Source: an uncultured Bacteroidales bacterium (GTDB lineage: Bacteria; Bacteroidota; Bacteroidia; Bacteroidales; Bacteroidaceae). Taken from it: 64,000 bases of DNA. Location: positions 1 to 64,000 of the forward strand of contig CACZBX010000003.1 in NCBI GenBank assembly GCA_902779535.1. Direction: 5' to 3'. The first letter of the stretch is position 1. Each line of letters begins with the position of its first letter. Both the position numbers and the translations under genes were made by a program. Shown one piece after another: positions 1 to 8,229 of this stretch. Under the pieces are notes generated by a model. It did no database searches, was not told where the DNA came from, and saw only the letters and a program-made list of their open reading frames with translations.

Positions 1-579
1 TAGGCGCACGGCGGTGCCGGTGAGTGTACCTCCGGTGCCGACGCTGGCCACGAAAATGTCCAGTTGTCCATCGGTATCTCTCCAGATTTCTTCGGCAGTT
101 GTCCGCTTGTGTGCTTCGGGGTTCGCCGGGTTGTTGAACTGTTGCAGGATGATGGCTCCCGGTGTTTGCTCAAGGAGTACGTTGGCTTGACGGATTGCAC
201 CTTTCATGCCTTCGCTTCCTGGAGTCAGTACGATGGTGGCTCCCAATGCTTTCAGTAGGTTTTGTCGCTCAATACTCATCGTTTCCGGCATGGTCAGAAT
301 CAATTTGTATCCTTTCACAGATGAAACCCAAGCAAGCCCGACACCTGTGTTCCCACTGGTAGGCTCGATAATCGTAGCACCGGGCTTCAGCGTTCCGTCT
401 TGCTCGGCGGCCTCGATCATGGCCAGGGCTACGCGGTCTTTCACACTTCCTCCCGGATTAAAGAACTCAACTTTGGCAACCAATCTTGCTTTCAGACCCT
501 CTTCTCTCTCTATTTGATGTAATTCAACGAGGGGCGTGTTGCCAATCAAACTTGTCAGATCATGATAAATTCTCGTCAT
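1..579 (-). CDS. cysK: cysteine synthase A, 3' part beyond window
   Basis: PLP-dependent O-acetylserine sulfhydrylase, which makes cysteine from O-acetylserine and sulfide in the cytoplasm. The visible 193 residues from ATG at 579 include the PLP-lysine motif GGSVKDR (K47), the substrate loop TSGNTG (74-79) and the phosphate-binding GTGGT (181-185), all in the usual place for fold-type II synthases. The usual length is about 310 residues, so roughly a third lies outside the window. A promoter-like TATCTTTG lies 37 nt upstream, so it is probably transcribed separately from the gene at 666-1952. CysM or cystathionine beta-synthase-like relatives are less likely given the overall match to CysK. 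Confidence 0.95.
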   Translation of the reverse strand, partial: MTRIYHDLTSLIGNTPLVELHQIEREEGLKARLVAKVEFFNPGGSVKDRVALAMIEAAEQDGTLKPGATIIEPTSGNTGVGLAWVSSVKGYKLILTMPETMSIERQNLLKALGATIVLTPGSEGMKGAIRQANVLLEQTPGAIILQQFNNPANPEAHKRTTAEEIWRDTDGQLDIFVASVGTGGTLTGTAVRL

Positions 580-615
580 TGTACTTGTATTTTAATGATA
601 CACTTAACTCGTCTG

Positions 616-623
616 CAAAGATA
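616..623 (-). promoter_or_regulatory. Bacteroidetes-type -7 element for cysK
   Basis: Reads TATCTTTG on the minus strand, matching the TAnnTTTG -7 box of the Bacteroidetes housekeeping sigma factor, 37 nt before the cysK ATG. Confidence 0.6.
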
Positions 624-665
624 AGCGGGCTGTTCGCCTTTGCCTATACCATTGTTGTGGTATAT

Positions 666-1952
666 TTAACAATTGAAGTGCATCACGCTCTTAACAGTCA
701 TCGACTCATCTTGGGCAGAAAGATACGAAACGGTGTATTTCTTTCCACCTTTTGCCACGTTCACCACCACATGGCCTCCTTCGTACGAAGCCTTTGCCAC
801 ATCGTTCATCCATGCTTTGCCGGCATCTTCCGCGCGGCGTTCGGCTGGCATCATGGTGGGGCAGATGATGCGTTCGCCCGGGTAGATGGAGCGGTCGGCA
901 ACGATGTCCATCACATGGGTGAGGTTGTGCAGTTGGTCCCATACGCAGCTGACGTACACCTGCGAGCGGAGGGCAGCCAGCAACTTCGGGGTCATCGAGT
1001 TATGCCCGTGGTGATTGATTTTGGTGACGTTCGCTTGCCCACAAACCGCAGCTATCTCGTCTTCTATGATTCGGATGGTGCCGTCGGGCATCTTGAAATT
1101 ATCGGAAAAATCACCGGCGGTATAGAACTTGAAGTCGCCGTAGCTGATGATCATGCCCAGGCTCATACCGTTCTCATTCAATGTTTTGGGATGATTGGCA
1201 TCGATATACTCCTTGTAGAGGTCGACGATGCGGCCGTCGGGTGTAGCGATCTTGCCATTTCCACATAGATTTCGGATGGAGAAATTCGGGTACTTCTCCG
1301 GATTCTTCTGCAAGGTGATCTGGTTCATGGCACCGACGCGGAATTTCTCGATCTCCATGCCTCGGTGCTGTTGCATATAGCGGTAGAAACGTTTCATGTG
1401 CTCGCCGTTGTTGCCGCTCTTCTCCGTGGATGGAATAGGGTCATTATAGTCGGGCCAGCATCGGTCGATGGCTTTCTTGAAGTGCAAGGTCTCGGCAGCC
1501 TGTGAGAAGCCGCTCAGGTAGTAGTCTTGTCCGTCGCGGACTACTTTGTCGGCGTAGAAGGTGTCGCATCCGCCATGGTCGGAATGGTAGTGCGATAGCA
1601 TCATGTAGTCGACATCGGTTTTGTATGGGTTGACGCGTTCCACGTAGCGGGCAATCCACTCACCGGCATGACGGTCGGCATTGGGCAGGACGGGCACAGC
1701 CAACTTCCCTCGTCCGATAGCGTTGTGGTCACCGCAGTCGAGCAGCATCGTTGTCCCGTCGGGGAAGATCAGGAAAAGTGATTCTGCTACTCCGGTGTAG
1801 ATGAAATGGATTTGGAATTCTCCTTTCTTCCATCCTTTCCACGTTTTTCCTACTTGCGGGTCTTTCATGCCTCGTGCGAAAGCACGCTCCCAGTCGGTCA
1901 TGCAGGTAATGCCTGCCACGACGGATGCCTTGATAAAATCTCGTCTGTCCAT
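666..1952 (-). CDS. Tat-exported metallo-beta-lactamase-fold hydrolase
   Basis: A 428-residue protein whose N-terminus begins MDRRDFIKAS, a twin-arginine type signal followed by a hydrophobic stretch, so it is probably exported folded. The zinc-binding signature SHYHSDHGG (His121, His123, Asp125, His126) identifies the metallo-beta-lactamase fold; later His residues (for example in INHHGH) could complete the metal site. It resembles the ComEC/Rec2-type hydrolase branch of the fold. The substrate cannot be told from sequence. It is flanked by cysK downstream and a repeat-rich spacer upstream and shows no operon partner. A 260-codon open frame on the opposite strand is a shadow of this gene. 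Confidence 0.85.
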   Translation of the reverse strand: MDRRDFIKASVVAGITCMTDWERAFARGMKDPQVGKTWKGWKKGEFQIHFIYTGVAESLFLIFPDGTTMLLDCGDHNAIGRGKLAVPVLPNADRHAGEWIARYVERVNPYKTDVDYMMLSHYHSDHGGCDTFYADKVVRDGQDYYLSGFSQAAETLHFKKAIDRCWPDYNDPIPSTEKSGNNGEHMKRFYRYMQQHRGMEIEKFRVGAMNQITLQKNPEKYPNFSIRNLCGNGKIATPDGRIVDLYKEYIDANHPKTLNENGMSLGMIISYGDFKFYTAGDFSDNFKMPDGTIRIIEDEIAAVCGQANVTKINHHGHNSMTPKLLAALRSQVYVSCVWDQLHNLTHVMDIVADRSIYPGERIICPTMMPAERRAEDAGKAWMNDVAKASYEGGHVVVNVAKGGKKYTVSYLSAQDESMTVKSVMHFNC

Positions 1953-2083
1953 AGTCGATTGATTGAATTTTGTGCTAAGTTACGAAATCTTCTGTGGAAT
2001 GAGAAAAAGAATATTTTTTTGTTTCGAAAAAGAATTTGATAGCGGTATGAAATATTTACAAATTGACTTGAGCACATAAGGAC

Positions 2084-2190
2084 TTGTCCATGGTCGATAA
2101 ATCAATTGTTCATGGACAATTTCGAAATCGTTGCTGAACAATTTTAAATTGTTGCTGAACAATTGCGAAAACGATCGTGAACGGATCTTC
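2084..2190. repeat. degenerate tandem array, 21-22 nt period (locus C)
   Basis: About five imperfect units start at 2084, 2106, 2128, 2149 and 2171, with spacings of 22, 22, 21 and 22. The shared skeleton is roughly TTGTTGCTGAACAATT then A-rich. Units resemble each other but not the arrays at other loci. It lies between the MBL-fold gene start and the palindrome block at 2289-2390. Confidence 0.6.
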
Positions 2191-2288
2191 TGTTTTTGAG
2201 GAATATTTTGGTAATCTTTATTGACAGATGAAAAACTGAAGGTACTCCCTTTGGGGTGTTTTGTTCTCGGGGATTTGTTATCTTTGTC

Positions 2289-2390
2289 TTCGGGGATTTG
2301 CAATCCCCGAATCAATGGATTGTGGATTTTTAATCCACGCGGGTCGCAGACCCGCAGTTATCCTCCTGTGGATCTGGAGATCCACAGGGA
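2289..2390 (+). repeat. four-palindrome block (P-block, locus C)
   Basis: Four consecutive inverted repeats: CGGGGATTTGCAATCCCCG (2291-2309), GTGGATTTTTAATCCAC (2322-2338), GCGGGTCGCAGACCCGC (2339-2355), and CCTGTGGATC paired with GATCCACAGG (2365-2388). The same order recurs at 8230-8540 (twice) and, inverted, at 44846-44950. The remaining sequence to 2558 shows no gene or recognisable element. Confidence 0.8.
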
Positions 2391-2558
2391 CAGAGAAAAA
2401 CTGAGGGCACTCCGGGGAGAAGTGCCCTCTTCCTTTCGGAATCAAACCTCGCAAATTTGATAATCGTAATTCAACTCTTTTAAGGCATTGCGACAGCCTT
2501 TATACACACATATAATCTCACGACTGATGTGCAGGGGTAAATGTATTTTTATCTTTCT

Positions 2559-2927
2559 TTATGATGCATTATTTGCTCCTGCAGGAGTGAAATTTTCACC
2601 TTCGACAAAATGATATTCTCCATTGTATTCAAAATAATAGCCAGTAGCTACATTATTTCCTACACCATGATTATCTTTTGATTGAAGATCTCCTCGGTGA
2701 AATTGTGGTAGACTATTTCCGTTTTCTATTTTTATTTTAATGGTATGGCCTTTATGATGAATCGTTCCTATTTGTTGATTCCCATTTATTGGATAAATGT
2801 AATAGGTTTTTCCCCCTGATCCATCTGATCCACGACATGAGTAGGTATAGCATGTAGCTACATATTCTTATGGCGTAAATAGTTGTACCTCGGCATTCGG
2901 ACAAATCCATTTCTCTTTTAATTCCAT
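2559..2927 (-). pseudogene. second leader-like small protein gene, broken by an in-frame stop
   Basis: From ATG at 2927, preceded by an AGGAGG-like ribosome site, the frame reads MELKEKWICPNAEVQLFTP, then TAA (2868-2870), then EYVATC and about 100 more open codons to TAA at 2559. The N-terminus matches the protein at 3586-4062 (WICP..xVQxFTPQE[FY]VA.C), so the stop replaces a Gln codon by a single CAA to TAA change. The downstream part is Gly/Asn/Tyr-rich and unlike its paralogue. Without suppression it makes a 19-residue peptide. A frame starting at 2997 overlaps it out of phase and shows no family resemblance, so I do not call it. Confidence 0.65.
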
Positions 2928-3076
2928 TTCTTGATTTTTTCCTCCTTTTCGTTTTAGATTGTTTCTTGAGTTCTACTTCTGATTTTCCCATAATCATCCA
3001 CCTTGTCGTTTCCCTTCAATCACGAAACAACAAAAAGGTTGTAATGGTTTAGATCAAATCAGATCCTATCTGCCTA

Positions 3077-3511
3077 TTATGGCTTTGAAATGTGATAGGA
3101 TATCTGAGTATCCTTTTTATTCTTAGTAATTAGTAGCATTAGTACTATTCTGTTGATATAACTCTCGCTACTTATGCTATCAAATAAAAAGATATCATCA
3201 TTCTTGCTCCAATGGGAGCCTTCAATCCCACATAAACTATCTAATGAAAGATAGAACTGTTCATTAGGAATTCTATCCCATTCGATAGTTGAATTACAAT
3301 CGTGGTATTGAAGATATTCTTCCTTTATTACCTTTTCCTGATAGTCAACTATTTTAAATGAGGGTATGCTTATCCCAATAATTTTTTCAATTTTATTGGG
3401 ATTGTTATAAGTATGTTCTCTTGCTTGTTTGGCTTGGTAATCATGATACTGATTAATAGAAGAAAAGTATAATTTGGTAATCACAATTAACAGTACTGGC
3501 AAAAGAGCCAT
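3077..3511 (-). CDS. membrane-anchored hypothetical protein
   Basis: A 144-residue protein, not recognised. It opens with a hydrophobic helix (ALLPVLLIVITKLYF) followed by a hydrophilic region rich in Ser, Asp, Ile and Lys, suggesting a single membrane anchor with the rest outside the cytoplasm. The frame is open 14 codons further upstream (3553) and reads a basic stretch KKNQGWKWIVS that would make a proper positive-inside start, but there is no ATG there. Either a rare start (ATT at 3547) is used or the 5' end was lost. Codon use is AT-rich like its neighbours. It lies between the two leader-like genes on the same strand, so it is probably part of the same transcription unit. Confidence 0.55.
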   Translation of the reverse strand: MALLPVLLIVITKLYFSSINQYHDYQAKQAREHTYNNPNKIEKIIGISIPSFKIVDYQEKVIKEEYLQYHDCNSTIEWDRIPNEQFYLSLDSLCGIEGSHWSKNDDIFLFDSISSESYINRIVLMLLITKNKKDTQISYHISKP

Positions 3512-3585
3512 ACTAACAATCCATTTCCATCCCTGATTTTTTTTAATAGTACCTTAAGAATTTATTGATTCAAAATGTTTTTTTA

Positions 3586-4062
3586 TTATGATAAATTTTT
3601 TGTAACAGCATCTTCTCCAGCAAAAACAAATAATGCATTTTGAGAGGCGTTGTCATCACATATTGTTGAACGAAATGTTCCAACATTGCTTGAATCTATA
3701 TGTCCGCCAAAAGAATTTGAACTGGTAGCTATTGATACGTAATCATAGCCTGTTTTAATAGCAAAACTATTCCCATTTTTAGCTCCGAGAGCCCATAAAT
3801 GTGAATTCTTTATCATTGCCATTACTTGCGGATAAGCGTCTTGAGATACATCTATTGGTTGTCCATTTGGAACAACTGGCCCTTGAAAACTTCCGGTTCC
3901 ACAATCAGTACTAGACATATATACTTTATCAACACCATCAGGCTTCGGCGCTGGAGTAATTGTATACATATGTTCAGGGTCGCATGCTGCTACAAATTCT
4001 TGCGGTGTAAACACCTGTACGTCCATATCTGGACAAATCCATCTTTCTCTCATTGTTTTCAT
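3586..4062 (-). CDS. small protein with conserved leader-like N-terminus
   Basis: A 158-residue protein beginning MKTMRERWICPDMDVQVF followed by TPQEFVAAC. This N-terminal block of about 27 residues recurs in the broken gene at 2559-2927, while the rest differs, which is the pattern of a shared leader attached to a variable body. The body is rich in Asp, Ser, Asn and Gly with Cys at several positions, and has no signal peptide or membrane segment. The stop lies 74 nt before the next gene, and the start is 12 nt after the PqqD-like gene, so the two are surely co-transcribed. Similar N-termini exist in other Bacteroidetes small proteins as far as I recall, but I know no established function. 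Alternative start: ATG at 4053. Confidence 0.7.
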   Translation of the reverse strand: MKTMRERWICPDMDVQVFTPQEFVAACDPEHMYTITPAPKPDGVDKVYMSSTDCGTGSFQGPVVPNGQPIDVSQDAYPQVMAMIKNSHLWALGAKNGNSFAIKTGYDYVSIATSSNSFGGHIDSSNVGTFRSTICDDNASQNALFVFAGEDAVTKNLS

Positions 4063-4074
4063 AATCTTATCGTT

Positions 4075-4494
4075 TTATTTGTTATTAAATTCTTGAATAA
4101 GCTTTAGGTAGCGGAAGCGGTTGACGTACTCGCGAAACTGCAGTTCCAGCTCTCCACTCTCGTCATTGAAACGTTCTTGGGCAGAGAGCAATGCTTCCTT
4201 CAGTGTGCGGGGACGAGTGAATTGTTCCCAGATGAAATAACCGGTCTTGTTCAACGAAATCATGCCATTGAATTCCTGCGCGATGTCGCCGGTCGGCACG
4301 GCCAAGTATTCGTCGGATACGGGCGTGATGACATAATCAGGATTTGCCAGAAAGACTTTCTTGTCCTCCTGGTCCTTGCACTGCCGTACGATGTCCTGGA
4401 ATTCTGGGTCGGGGAGCGACGCAATAGCATCCCCACTCATTCCCTTGGGGAAAGGAATGTAATGGAGCATTGGCCTGTTGAACATTTTTTTCAT
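4075..4494 (-). CDS. PqqD-like (RRE-type) protein
   Basis: A 139-residue protein from ATG at 4494; a longer TTG-initiated reading to 4536 is possible. The central part (EYLAVPTGDIAQEFNGMISL, then NKTGYFIWEQF) matches the PqqD family: a small winged-helix that in RiPP pathways binds the leader peptide of the substrate. It has an N-terminal extension of about 65 residues and a C-terminal helix with aromatic and charged residues. The gene is first in a minus-strand row with the leader-like protein 12 nt downstream, which is the setting expected for a recognition protein and its substrate. No radical SAM enzyme, protease or exporter is adjacent, so the modifying enzyme, if any, is encoded elsewhere. 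Confidence 0.75.
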   Translation of the reverse strand: MKKMFNRPMLHYIPFPKGMSGDAIASLPDPEFQDIVRQCKDQEDKKVFLANPDYVITPVSDEYLAVPTGDIAQEFNGMISLNKTGYFIWEQFTRPRTLKEALLSAQERFNDESGELELQFREYVNRFRYLKLIQEFNNK

Positions 4495-4536
4495 CGTTGC
4501 ATTTATTTCTACCACCTGTCCCCTGAGATGGTACAA

Positions 4537-4871
4537 AAAAATACGGTGTGGGAACTATATTTATGTTATTCCGATAGTTCTGGGCTTGGCTCCCAATAGT
4601 ACGTCAAAAAAACAATAGCCCACACCAAAATGATTCAACAGAAAACCACACAAGTTATAGCATTGATTCAAATAGTGCGGTGCTATTGCAATCATCTTCG
4701 TACTATAATTAAACCGCCAAGTTTGAACTATGAAGATAATTTCAATAACACCTCATTATTACTATGTCCTTCCAGTAAAAGAATCTCTATTCCATACTGG
4801 AATTGGTGCAAATATATAACTTAATGTGTAATAAACAAAACATTTGCTATTTTTTTTACAAAAAACTTTGT
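4537..4871. other. intergenic region, nothing recognised
   Basis: About 330 AT-rich bases between the PqqD-like gene start and the 3' end of the Cthe_2159-like gene. No coding frame, RNA gene or clear terminator was seen. It presumably holds the promoter of the minus-strand cluster, but I could not place a convincing -7 box. Confidence 0.5.
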
Positions 4872-6695
4872 TTACCAGCGTCCGCCACCTCCTCCTGGGA
4901 AGCCGCCGCCACCCATGGAACCACTGATACTCGTGCTTGCCGTCACGTCAACCGACTGTGTTCCGCTGCCAATCGTACATCCCGTTTGCAAACTATAGAA
5001 CGAACTACCTCCCGACAGGCTACATCCTGCACGTAAGGTATAGGAACTGCCGCTCTTGAGTGATGGTGAAGAGATCATCAGCGAATTACCGGTGTTCGAG
5101 CTCGGTGTGGTATAGGCGAGGATAGCTGTTGAACCGCTGATCAGTCCGATCGTCAGTCCTGTGGATGCACTCACTGCGATGCTGGCTTGCTTCGATGATG
5201 AAGCGATTTCTTGCATGCCACCACCAACAGCGATGACGGTTCCACCATTGATATAAGCTGTGTACTGCTCGGCAGCATCGATACCACATTCTGCACCGCC
5301 TGCTCCTTCAGCAATGACTACACCACCGTTGATATATAGATTCATATTGGCGTCGATCGCATCGTTGTTTGTTGAGCGAGCATATACGAACCCATCGTTG
5401 ATGTTCAGGTTGCCTGCGCAGTTGAGTGCATCGTCGTAGCAGTACGATTCAATTGTTCCACCCTCGATAGTCATTTCACCTTTGCTCTCGATACCTTCGG
5501 TTCCATCACCCGTGCCTGAGCACCTTACCTGTATGTATCCACCTTTGATGGTGATATCGCCATCGGCCTTGATACCCTTCGGTGATACACTTCCGCTGTT
5601 GTCTTTCTTCCGTATACCCGTGGTGATGACATGGATCTCGCCTCCGTTGATGTCGATCTTGTCATCGCTGTTCAGTCCTTTGCCTCCGGTTCCCGTGCTC
5701 TTGATATTCAGGATTCCGTTGTTGATGGTGATGAGGCTGTCGGCTTTAATACCGGCACAAGCCGTATAGTCCAAGTCCTCTTCATCGTATTCGTATTCTC
5801 CGCTTGTCAGGATGGTAGTCCGTCCGCCGTCCATCTGGAAATAGCCATCGGTCGAGATACCTTTGTCGGCAGTTCCGGTTACGTTCACATTGATGACACC
5901 ACCAGTCACGATGACAGCGTCATTGCCTCGGATACCATTCCCTGATGACGAGTCCACAAAGATATTTGTCTGCGGAAGAATGCGTACATAGTCGTCGCTT
6001 CGGATACCTGCCTTGCAGTTTCCATCGACCTCCAGATAACCTTTTCCACTGAAGATCAACTGGCCTTCACTGAAGAAGCACGCCTTCATGTCCTCGTCGT
6101 CGGTAGCATCCGCATATTTCGTACCGTCGGTGAGGTAATTGTCCGTGCCGTCCTCCAACACGATGAACGTACGTTTCTTGCTTTGGTTGTTGATGGCGGC
6201 GCCATCGGGGTTGGTAATCTTCACACCGTTGAGTACAATGGCCTGCTTCTTCGAGCTATAGAGTTTGAAGAATCCATCATCGGTCGTGCCCGTCAGTACA
6301 TACTTGATTACCTTCCCGGTTTCGTTCGTGGCAATAACATCATTGTTTGTTACTTTTACGATACCTTCATCGTCTCCGCTTACCATTGCGGAGCCGGATG
6401 TGTTGAAGGTGATGGTGATGGTTTTAGCAAAAGATGTGTTTTCGATATAATCATCATCGTTTTCATCCACGGCCAGCGTCTCAGAAAGAGAAGTCTTATT
6501 GATATCTACGTTAAATGTGGAAATGTCTCCATTGGTGGTAACCTTGTTAAGGACATCTTCGGCGGTTGCAGTCGTTGCCGAATTGTTATCACTTGATGAT
6601 GAAGAGCTGTCATCGATGGAGTCGTCGTCGCTCGCACACGCTGTCATTGCTACAATGGCCAGCATTGAAATCAACCTTAAAAATCTTGTCTTCAT
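4872..6695 (-). CDS. Cthe_2159-like carbohydrate-binding lipoprotein
   Basis: A 607-residue protein with a lipoprotein signal (MLAIVAMTAC, Cys about 20) followed by an Asp/Ser-rich linker, so it is lipidated and probably surface-exposed. The body is a long run of short beta-strand repeats (GGxIxVxxTG, IxGGxVxA, SDDxIxIxGG), typical of the Cthe_2159 right-handed beta-helix family, which binds acidic polysaccharides with calcium. The C-terminus ends in a Gly-rich tail (MGGGGFPGGGGG then RW). It has its own promoter and no obvious operon partner. The family assignment rests on the repeat pattern; the actual ligand is unknown. Confidence 0.85.
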   Translation of the reverse strand: MKTRFLRLISMLAIVAMTACASDDDSIDDSSSSSSDNNSATTATAEDVLNKVTTNGDISTFNVDINKTSLSETLAVDENDDDYIENTSFAKTITITFNTSGSAMVSGDDEGIVKVTNNDVIATNETGKVIKYVLTGTTDDGFFKLYSSKKQAIVLNGVKITNPDGAAINNQSKKRTFIVLEDGTDNYLTDGTKYADATDDEDMKACFFSEGQLIFSGKGYLEVDGNCKAGIRSDDYVRILPQTNIFVDSSSGNGIRGNDAVIVTGGVINVNVTGTADKGISTDGYFQMDGGRTTILTSGEYEYDEEDLDYTACAGIKADSLITINNGILNIKSTGTGGKGLNSDDKIDINGGEIHVITTGIRKKDNSGSVSPKGIKADGDITIKGGYIQVRCSGTGDGTEGIESKGEMTIEGGTIESYCYDDALNCAGNLNINDGFVYARSTNNDAIDANMNLYINGGVVIAEGAGGAECGIDAAEQYTAYINGGTVIAVGGGMQEIASSSKQASIAVSASTGLTIGLISGSTAILAYTTPSSNTGNSLMISSPSLKSGSSYTLRAGCSLSGGSSFYSLQTGCTIGSGTQSVDVTASTSISGSMGGGGFPGGGGGRW

Positions 6696-6735
6696 ATAAT
6701 ACCTCTTTAAATGTTATTACTCCAATTATCTGAAG

Positions 6736-6767
6736 CAAAGGTATGTTGGTGAGGAGGTTGATGCAAA
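6736..6767 (-). promoter_or_regulatory. promoter of the Cthe_2159-like gene
   Basis: Minus strand TTTG (6764-6767), 20 nt spacer, TACCTTTG (6736-6743). Good match to the Bacteroidetes consensus, 40 nt before the start codon. Confidence 0.75.
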
Positions 6768-6846
6768 AAAAATCTATCAATGGCGATTTTTTATCGGTGA
6801 ACGGGAAAAAATGAGGGCAGTTACGTTGATGTAACCGCCCTCTGTG

Positions 6847-6919
6847 TGGTGCCACCAGGAATCGAACCGGGGACACAAGGATTTTCAGTCCTTTGCTCTA
6901 CCATCTGAGCTATGGCACC
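6847..6919 (-). tRNA. tRNA-Phe (GAA)
   Basis: 73-nt cloverleaf with acceptor GGTGCCA/TGGCACC, TTCGATT T-loop and anticodon loop CTGAAAA giving GAA. No CCA is encoded. Identical to the copy at 60111-60183. Confidence 0.97.
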
Positions 6920-6939
6920 GTTTTTCTTCAAAGCGCTTG

Positions 6940-6970
6940 CAAAGGTAGGTAATATTTTTTAATCTACAAA
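6940..6970 (-). promoter_or_regulatory. promoter of tRNA-Phe copy 1
   Basis: Minus strand TTTG (6967-6970), 19 nt, TACCTTTG (6940-6947). Near-perfect consensus, about 20 nt before the tRNA. Confidence 0.8.
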
Positions 6971-6998
6971 TTTTTGGAAATTTTTCTTCTTAAATCTT

Positions 6999-7027
6999 TT
7001 TGTATTCCGAAAAAAGGGTTACCTTTG
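6999..7027 (+). promoter_or_regulatory. promoter of tRNA-Pro
   Basis: TTTG (6999-7002), 17 nt, TACCTTTG (7020-7027), ending 17 nt before the tRNA. Divergent from the tRNA-Phe promoter. Confidence 0.7.
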
Positions 7028-7044
7028 CAACCGCTTATGAAGGA

Positions 7045-7117
7045 CGGAATGTAGCGCAGTTGGTAGCGCACTACGTTCGGGACGTAGGGGTCGGGCGTTC
7101 GAGTCGCCTCATTCCGA
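7045..7117 (+). tRNA. tRNA-Pro (CGG)
   Basis: 73-nt cloverleaf with acceptor CGGAATG/CATTCCG, anticodon stem CTACG/CGTAG and loop TTCGGGA giving anticodon CGG. No CCA is encoded. Confidence 0.97.
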
Positions 7118-7188
7118 CAAAGAGGATGGGTCATGTTTGGCATATCCTCTTTCTTCTTTTTCAGGTGCTCCAACACCCGCAGTTGAAT

Positions 7189-7961
7189 ATGACGAGATTG
7201 ATAGTGAAGACATTGATGAGGGGAATGATTGAGACCTATATAAATAAGATAAGTTCGAAGGATTATCGCATCCTTTCAGGAAGTGCCTTGAAGATGTTGG
7301 CAATGTTCATAATGGTGCTCGACCATTCGGCTCGTTATGTCTTGACCGGAAATGATTTCTTTACGACACCTTTTCTCTCTGTGGGCAGTCATGATATCAC
7401 CTTGCTCTTCTTGATGAAGTTTATCGGTCGCTTGGGTTTCCCTATTTTTGCCTTTCTCATTGTGGAAGGTTTTCTTCATACGCATAATCGATTTAAGTAT
7501 GGACGGAATCTGTTGCTCTTTGCATAGATCTCCGAAATTCCGTGGAACTTGATCCATGGTGGAACACTCTTTTATCCGACGCAGAATGTGTTTTTCACGT
7601 TATTCTTAGGTTATCTGGGACTTTGTGCAATAGTGTCTTACAAGGATAATCTGATTCGACAGGGCGTATGCTTGTTTCCCTTATTGATCCTATCCATTGT
7701 CTTGCGTGCCGATTTTGGTTGCTCTGGCTTTGGTTTTATCCTAATGCTTTACATGCTTCGTGAGCATAAGATATGGCAAGCCATTATTGGATGTTGTTTC
7801 TTGTCATCCGTTGGATTGCCGGTTTGGCGTTTATTCCTCTGAATATGTATAATGGGAAACGAGGTTTTGTTCAAGGGAAGGTGGCCAAATATAGTTTTTA
7901 TGTGTTCTATCCTTTGCATTTGCTTATCCTTTGGTGGATAAAGGCATACCTAATGCACTGA
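7189..7961 (+). pseudogene. TraX-family membrane protein, broken
   Basis: Three open pieces together encode one TraX-like (acyltransferase-type) membrane protein. Piece 1 (from ATG 7189) reads LKMLAMFIMVLDHSARYV and GRLGFPIFAFLIVEGF and ends at TAG 7525-7527, where TTG (Leu) would continue into SEIPWNLIHGG. Piece 2 runs on in the same frame to about 7800. A one-base shift near 7785-7810 then leads to piece 3 (IRWIAGLAFIPLNMYNGKRG... to 7961). Total length is 773 nt, not a multiple of three. One nonsense change plus one frameshift makes real decay more likely than a single sequencing error. TraX proteins are polytopic; those in Bacteroidetes chromosomes are mostly of unknown role. Confidence 0.8.
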
Positions 7962-7973
7962 TTTTAAAAAATA

Positions 7974-8076
7974 ACCTTCACATTCACGTATTTTATAATT
8001 CATTCATCTACAATCATTTGCAGTGAATGAACTTTGGAAAATGTGAACCATCATGGTTCACAAGGCCGAAAATCCT
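7974..8076 (+). repeat. dispersed hairpin element X, copy 1
   Basis: About 103 nt from CCTTCACATTCAC to the palindrome GTGAACCATCATGGTTCAC and AGGCCGAAAATCC. The same element lies inverted at 45311-45410. The ends are conserved; the ~40-nt middle differs in sequence, but both copies can form a hairpin there (TTCATTCA/TGAATGAA here). Confidence 0.7.
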
Positions 8077-8116
8077 CTCCATGGGGTGTGAGGATAATTA
8101 GAATATTCAGAGTAGT

Positions 8117-8227
8117 CGGAGAAAAACTGAGTTCTTGACTGAAAATATTGAGCTTTTGAACGAAAAAACTCGACAAACGAGGATGAAAAACTCGATAAAC
8201 GAAAGAATTCATTCGACCAATGGGAAT
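8117..8227. repeat. degenerate tandem array, 22 nt period (locus A)
   Basis: Five units start at 8117, 8139, 8161, 8184 and 8206. The common skeleton is GAAAAACTCGA, then AAACGA. It sits between element X and the palindrome block. Confidence 0.65.
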
Positions 8228-8229
8228 AG

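Noticed and set aside
486..1268. 260-codon open frame opposite the metallo-beta-lactamase gene
   Set aside because: Fully antisense to a well-supported gene, with unusual composition and no recognisable domain.
2752..2997. Lys-rich open frame overlapping the broken leader-like gene
   Set aside because: It is out of phase with the homologous frame, which matches the 3586-4062 protein over 25 residues; this frame matches nothing.
7000..7188. N-terminal extension of the TraX-like gene through tRNA-Pro
   Set aside because: It would read through the tRNA gene; the ATG at 7189 fits better.
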